The notes under the pieces are model-generated. The model saw only the letters and a program-made list of their open reading frames with translations. It had not been told where the DNA came from and searched no databases. A DNA stretch of 64,000 nucleotides, from positions 229,489,654 through 229,553,653 of the forward strand of contig JARDYH010000001.1 in assembly GCA_029215795.1 (NCBI GenBank), in the 5' to 3' direction. A program made the position numbers and the translations under genes. Positions 59,285 to 64,000 of the stretch are shown piece by piece (position 1 is the first letter of the stretch; every line of letters starts with the position of its first letter). The DNA comes from Anniella stebbinsi. Lineage: Eukaryota; Chordata; Lepidosauria; Squamata; Anniellidae.

Positions 59285-59892
59285 TACAGCCCCCAATTGA
59301 AACCACTGCAATGGATCATCGGTGAACTGCAACCCATCATCAGAGCAGACACTTCTCTCTCACAAGCCTTGGGAGGCAGAGCAGTCCTGGCCTACAGACA
59401 ACCTCCCAACCTGAAGCGGATGCTAACCAGCAACAGTACACAGGACAGAGACACAGACAGAGGGACCAGACCATGCAGTAGATCCAAATGCCAACTCTGC
59501 CCCCCCCCCACATCTATTCAGGCACTGCTGTCACAGGACCCAACAACATCAGTCACACCATCAAGGGTTCTGTCACCTCTAATGTAGCATATGCCATCAT
59601 TTGCCAGTAATGCCCCTCTGCAGTTTACATAGGACGAACAGGTCAACCTCTGCAGAAGAGAATAAATGGACACAAATCAGATATAAGACAAAGCAGAACC
59701 TAGAAGTCTGTGGGTAAACACTTCAACCTTCCAGGGCATACCATGGCTGATTTGAAAACCACTGCATTACAAGTACACCACAGAGGAAGAATCCAACGAG
59801 AAACCACTGAACTGGAAATTATCAAGAAACTGGACACTATACACCGTGGTTTGCACGAAGATGACGGCTTTCTATTCTACTACATGATTTAA
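59285..59892 (+). pseudogene. Penelope-like retroelement fragment with GIY-YIG endonuclease motif
   Basis: PLQWIIGELQPIIRADTSLS, AVLAYRQPPNLKRML and SRSKCQLCPP (59297-59520) are the RT-to-endonuclease linker of Penelope-like elements with its Cys motif. After a frameshift, AVYIGRTGQPLQKRINGHKS (about 59615-59675) is the GIY-YIG core, and VGKHFNLPGHTMADL, RETTELEIIKKLDTI and HRGLHEDDGF finish the domain. Stops and at least one frameshift; the RT part is missing. The family is recognised from motifs only. Confidence 0.75.
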
Positions 59893-60960
59893 CAACTGTT
59901 TGGTCACTGTAACTGCTTAATCCCCAAACCTCACCTCAGGGGAACCCTTCCAAGGGAACACTACAATCCTATGGAATTTCCTGGGAGTGAAGAGGTTAGT
60001 ATGTTTACAAGCCAGCAAAGCAGTTAAAGGAAGCAACTTTGTTGCAAGAGAGAAGTTTCTCTCAGGACCAATGACATGAGAATGGCTTTTGAGTCAGTTC
60101 CTGAGCAGACAAAAAGAGGGAGACAGAAAAAGCTTGATGAGTCTCCATTTTCTCTGACCTCCTAGAACAAAGAGGCAATTTGAGATTGGTTCAGTTGAGT
60201 TCTCTGACCTCCTAGAGGAATCTGCCTCAGCCTGGGGCATCTTCAGTCTCTGAAAAGAGTGACTCTAGAGGAGGACTGATGTAGGTAAAGTGAGAATCCT
60301 GGAAGCTTAGGGTTGGTAGGGACACAAAATAAGATGTGTTAGCTGTTAATTTATTTTGTTTGCTTCTCCCAATACAAGCCTCAGAACTGTGTGTCTGGTA
60401 GATTGCCCCAAAGGCAGAGACAGCCAGAGGGGATGGATCCTCCTGTAAAATCTATGGTATTCAGGAACCACCCAGGGAAGAGTAGAGTTACAGCAAACTT
60501 ACCTATTATGAAGCTGGAATGTTATGTACAAGGCATGCTGCTGCCAGACTCCATCATGGCTTTCCGGCCTGATCTAGCTTGTGTGTGTGATTGCATGAGC
60601 TCTGCCTTAAACCTGGCCTGGAGCAACACCAGAGTCTGGCTGGCTTTAACAGCTACTACAATGCACCTGTTTGCCTAAATACAAGGAATTCTGGTATAAA
60701 GAAAAGTTTAGACTTTAGAGCAGGTTGCAGACATACAATCCCAATTCAAGAGAGTGTTGCTAGAGGATGATTTTCCAGGCTTCGAAAACAATTTCAAATT
60801 CCCCTGCTTGAACAGCAAAGTGGTGGAACAAAATTTGGTGGCAAAAGTGTAAGTGTATAATTGCATTCTGTGATTGTTTCTTTTGCTTTTTTGGTCTTTT
60901 TGGCATCCAGACTTTATCATTGTCTTTATGCTTTTTGGTGTTTTTTTCTCACGTAATACA
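59893..60960. other. Intergenic, no gene seen
   Basis: tctctgacctcctaga is repeated at 60154-60169 and 60199-60214, giving a small local duplication. Nothing else is recognised. The left part of the hAT element below might lie here, but no terminal repeat was found. Confidence 0.4.
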
Positions 60961-61006
60961 TAAAATGGGATCATTGTCAAAATCATCAAAGGGCGAAGGG
61001 AAAAAG

Positions 61007-61078
61007 ATGCACTTAAAAGGACGTCACTATGTTCGATGCACTTTATGCACTTAAAAGGACGTCACTATGTCCGATGCA
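61007..61078 (+). repeat. 38-base tandem duplication in the hAT ORF
   Basis: atgcacttaaaaggacgtca starts at 61007 and again at 61045. The period is 38, not a multiple of 3, so it changes reading frame. The units differ at a few bases (gttcg against gtccg). Confidence 0.9.
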
Positions 61079-62774
61079 TCCCATGTTACAGCAACCAGAA
61101 CACTGTAAAGATCTTCCTGAATACTTCAAAAATGCCTGCCATAGCCACAGAAAACGGGACAGTTTATTGGAAAGAAACTGTAAGTGCTCATTTGGCAGCC
61201 AACTACCATGCTGAAGTTGAAAAGGCCCATCATATCGCTTCTCTCCCCAAGGTGGAAGTTCTTCAGGCAAACAATATGGGCAAAGCTATTAGTAAAGCAA
61301 CAGAAAAGTTGGCTAACAAGATTGGAGGTCTAATGCATATGGAGAGGCCAAAAAACTCACCTTGAGTGGACACTCCTGCACGTGTTGTTATCAGCCAGTT
61401 TTCCCAGGCCTTCTCATTCAACTCGCCAAAGCTGCTGAACGATGTTCCTATTGATCCTCAATATGTGAGCCCAAATGGTTATCATGATTTCCTCCAGTGC
61501 ATTGTAGAGAGTGACCAGGATCGTCTCCAGAAAAAGTTGTGTAAGGACACACCAGCCCTGTCATTGCGCAGCGATGGATCAGTAGACAGAATATGAATAG
61601 ACAAAATTTATACATTGGCCAAAGTGGTTCTCAAATCTGGAGAAGAAGAGCAATGCTTCTTGGGAGCACAAGACCTGACAATGCGTGGGGCGCAGGGCCT
61701 CATGTTGAAGAGGGTTGCAAGGGCGTGATTGGAGACACTGCCACACAGAACATTTTCAAAAAAGCCTCTTCTATTGTGACCGATGGAGCATCAGTTGACA
61801 CTGGGGAGGAAGCAGGATTGTGGCACCTGTTTGAGGAATGTATGCGAGGCACTGACTAACTCATCAAGATCTGGTGTTCCGTCCACAGGTCCAACCTGGC
61901 ATGGAAAAAGGTGTGCAACACTGTCACTGAAGTGAGCCACATTTTTCAGAAGCTGGGTTCAATCTGCTCTTTCTTCCATGTATCAGCGGTGCGCACATGA
62001 GAACTGAGTGTGTTAGCTGAAGCAAACAAACTTTGCTTGCTATCACTCCCAACCATGTTTGAGGTAAGATGGACAGAGTACTCCTTCTCCCTCATGGATA
62101 CAATTATTTGCTCTTGGTACGCGCTTGTTATGTACTTCGAACAATTGAAGGAGGATGGCAGCAAGGGATTCTTTACTTACCTCATCACAGAGGAAAACTT
62201 TAAACTCCTGACATTTCTGTCAGACATCCTTTGTGTGTTCAGCAGGTACCAGAAGCAACTTCAAGCAGATGCTATCACCATCCTGGACCTGCTGAGGATG
62301 ACAGTGGCAGTGAGATCTAAAATCAGTGCTTTCACAGAGATACCTCTGCTTGGCGGGTGAGTGGAGGCTCTGCATGAAAGCACTGAAATGGATGAAACTG
62401 GAACAAAACAACTGAAAGGATTGACCCTAATAACGATGAGGCCAAAGAGGCGTAAGTCGCACCACCAGTTTGTTACTGACAACCAAGATGTGGAGACTAT
62501 TTTCATTGAAGTGCGAGAGTCTCTCAGTAACTTCCCTGAAGAAAAGTTCAGCATTGATGACAACCTAATAAATATCGCCAAACCATTTTGTGACCTCTTG
62601 CCAGATGTGGATCTCAAGAAGGTATTCAACATATTGGGAGCAGACCTGGATCTCACAGAACTGGGGATGGAGTATGAAGAAATATTGGATATTGAGTGCA
62701 TTGAGAGTGTGCGCACCATGGCTTTAAGGGACAAGGTCAAATTCTTCACAGGGACAAGGTCAAATTCTTCACAT

Positions 62775-62869
62775 TTAATAATATGTGTCATGTTTTAATC
62801 AGTTTTATGTATTTTATCATGTTGTTGTTCCCCGCCTCGATCCAGACGGAGAGGCGGGTAAGAAATAAA

Positions 62870-62911
<42 letters not shown>
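62775..62911 (+). mobile_element. L2-type LINE tail inside the hAT pseudogene
   Basis: atgttttaatcagttttatg, ttgttccccgcctcgatcca, gggtaagaaataaat and an (ATT)n run: the same 3' end as the 55.5-58.96 kb LINE. It lies just after a short duplication of gacaaggtcaaattcttcac (62731-62750 and 62753-62772). Confidence 0.85.
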
Positions 62912-62914
<3 letters not shown>

Positions 62915-63341
62915 TTGCTGCAAAACCCCATAGTGCTGAAGTCGAGAGGCTCATAAGTGCAAGTGTTGCACTCAAAAGTCAAAGTAGGGGCCGACTATCT
63001 GTACAAACAGAGAATTTATATCTTTATATTTATTATAATACGTCATCATTGGCTGACTGGGACCCCAGACCAGCTGTTTTGCATTGGCTGCAGAAGAAAG
63101 AGCATAGGGTGCAAGACAGGCCTAAAGCACAAGAACAGGAGTACTTTAAGAGTATTTACAAGGGTGCGGCAAAGCATTACCTGCCCAAAGATGAAGGTGA
63201 AGAAGAGGAGGTTCCAGCCAAAAAGAAAAAAAGTTTTTTTTAAAATGGTTTGGGCATTTGCTTTATGAAAACTGAGCACATTCTACCCATATATCATTTG
63301 TGTTACATGCCATCCCTGATTTTGTCTATTGTTAAGTTCGT

Positions 63342-63477
63342 AATAAACACATACACATAACACATGTCTTATTTTTTTTCACTGCTTTTTTCAACTGCCC
63401 ATTATCAGACTTCCAACTGCACATTATTTTTCCCAACTGCACATTTTGTGTCCAACTGCACACTAAAGAAAACCCTG
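63342..63477 (+). mobile_element. Possible 3' end of the hAT element
   Basis: AATAAA at 63342-63347 lies about 100 bases after the transposase stop. Then CAACTGC recurs at 63392, 63414, 63434 and 63453 (spacing 19-22), and the stretch ends aaaaccctg (63469-63477), like the CCCTG end of hAT terminal repeats. No matching left end (CAGGG...) was found. Confidence 0.45.
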
Positions 63478-64000
63478 GGATGAAGAGAAGCTTTTCTGGA
63501 TTTTCTGCCTCATTTGCCAAATTAACTTGGATGACTTTGGGTATTACCCACCTTGAATTAGCTGGGAGCACTGGTATTTTCTGCTCTGCCTCGGACAGCA
63601 AAATGTCTTGGGACTGCGGTGAAGAAGTCTGCGTTGTCTAAGGAGCAGAGTGTGTGTTTTATGAATGATACACTTCAGAGGGAAGAAGAGCCTTGTCAGT
63701 CTGTACAACGCACACATAAAGCCCTGCCCATGTGGCATTTTACAGGCTACACAATATTGAAAGTAGCGCCAGCTTTGGTGGACTACCAGAGCGTCTGGTG
63801 AAGTTGGCCATGCAACAAACGGGTTAACATTTAACATACTACAGAACTACTTTTTGTAGGCGTGTGTTTATGAGGGACGTGTTCGGGGCGGGGGGTATGG
63901 CTTGGGAAGCCCCCCCCCGCCAAGAGTTCAGGATTTGATTGGGGAGGAGGTGCGCGTGTGGAGTGGGCGAGCTCAAACCGACCCTCGGTTTATCCGTTTT
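63478..64000. other. Intergenic right edge, no gene seen
   Basis: GC content rises and CpGs become frequent in the last 150 bases (63850-64000), with G and C runs. This could be the edge of a GC-rich region outside the window; no coding motif was seen. Confidence 0.4.

Larger units (their letters stand above)
60965..63243 (+). pseudogene. Dead hAT-like transposase gene, split by a LINE tail
   Basis: Opens MGSLSKSSKGEGKKMHLKGR in frame 2; a 38-base tandem duplication then shifts it to frame 1 (KMPAIATENGTVYWKETV; AEVEKAHHIASLPKVEVLQ; ARVVISQFSQAFSFN; stops at 61363 and 61594). A frameshift near 61.69 kb leads to frame 3: VIGDTATQNIFKKASSIVTD, GEEAGLWHLFEEC, LIKIWCSVHRSNLAWK, PTMFEVRWTEYSFSLMDT, FLSDILCVFSRYQKQLQADA, then on to GMEYEEILDIECIESVRTMA. 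After the LINE tail (62775-62911) it continues AAKPHSAEVERLISASVALK, which is the hAT dimerisation motif, and ends in a lysine-rich tail at 63243. It resembles hAT-derived genes of the KIAA1586/ZNF862 kind; the exact family is uncertain. Confidence 0.8.

Noticed and set aside
62261..62791. 176-codon minus-strand ORF
   Set aside because: It is the antisense shadow of the hAT-like coding sequence on the plus strand, which has recognisable motifs.
63390..63460. CRISPR-like regular spacing of short repeats
   Set aside because: The repeats are 7 bases with T-rich spacers, in a vertebrate genome, next to a transposase; subterminal transposon motifs explain them better.

Overview
This is a vertebrate nuclear DNA window, most likely from a squamate reptile (lizard or snake). 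The reasons are one intron-rich vertebrate gene with GT-AG introns and a CpG-rich promoter, embedded in AT-rich DNA full of CR1/L2-clade LINE tails, tRNA-derived SINEs, palindromic non-autonomous DNA transposons, a Penelope-like fragment and simple repeats. The taxon is an inference from repeat style; the vertebrate assignment is secure. Layout: bases 1 to about 23,200 are upstream intergenic DNA made of nested repeats: LINE pieces at 0.7-1.3, 7.2, 13.0, 17.6 and 19.7-20.3 kb; a solo LTR at 11.6-12.4 kb; two copies of one dispersed repeat at 7.4 and 16.8 kb; SINEs at 15.5, 16.5 and 20.5-21.2 kb; and a dead hAT transposase at 21.2-22.6 kb on the minus strand. About 23,250-24,100 is a CpG-rich promoter. 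From 23,963 to 46,215 lies the complete coding region of STAM2 on the plus strand: 14 coding exons, 1,560 coding bases, 519 codons plus stop. A long 3' UTR follows, probably to about 49,460. From 49.5 to 64 kb is downstream intergenic DNA with old LINE fragments, a nearly full-length but disabled L2-like LINE at about 55.5-58.96 kb, a Penelope-like fragment with a GIY-YIG motif at 59.3-59.9 kb, and a second dead hAT-like transposase gene at 60.97-63.24 kb, split by a LINE tail. STAM2 is the only host gene with support. It encodes an endosomal adaptor of the ESCRT-0 complex: an N-terminal VHS domain and a UIM bind ubiquitinated cargo, an SH3 domain recruits deubiquitinases and signalling partners, and a central helical segment pairs with HGS/HRS. 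All reading phases across the 13 introns agree, so the gene model is internally consistent. Nothing here looks like an operon-style or undescribed multi-gene system. The most interesting material is in the mobile DNA: three short inverted-repeat elements that share a terminus (roughly GGCCTGTTCA) and are each flanked by a 3-base duplication of the form A-N-T, one of them splitting a SINE so cleanly that the empty site can be read; a solo LTR with a visible 5-base duplication; and two hAT pseudogenes, each interrupted by an L2-type tail, with recognisable transposase sequence resuming on the other side.
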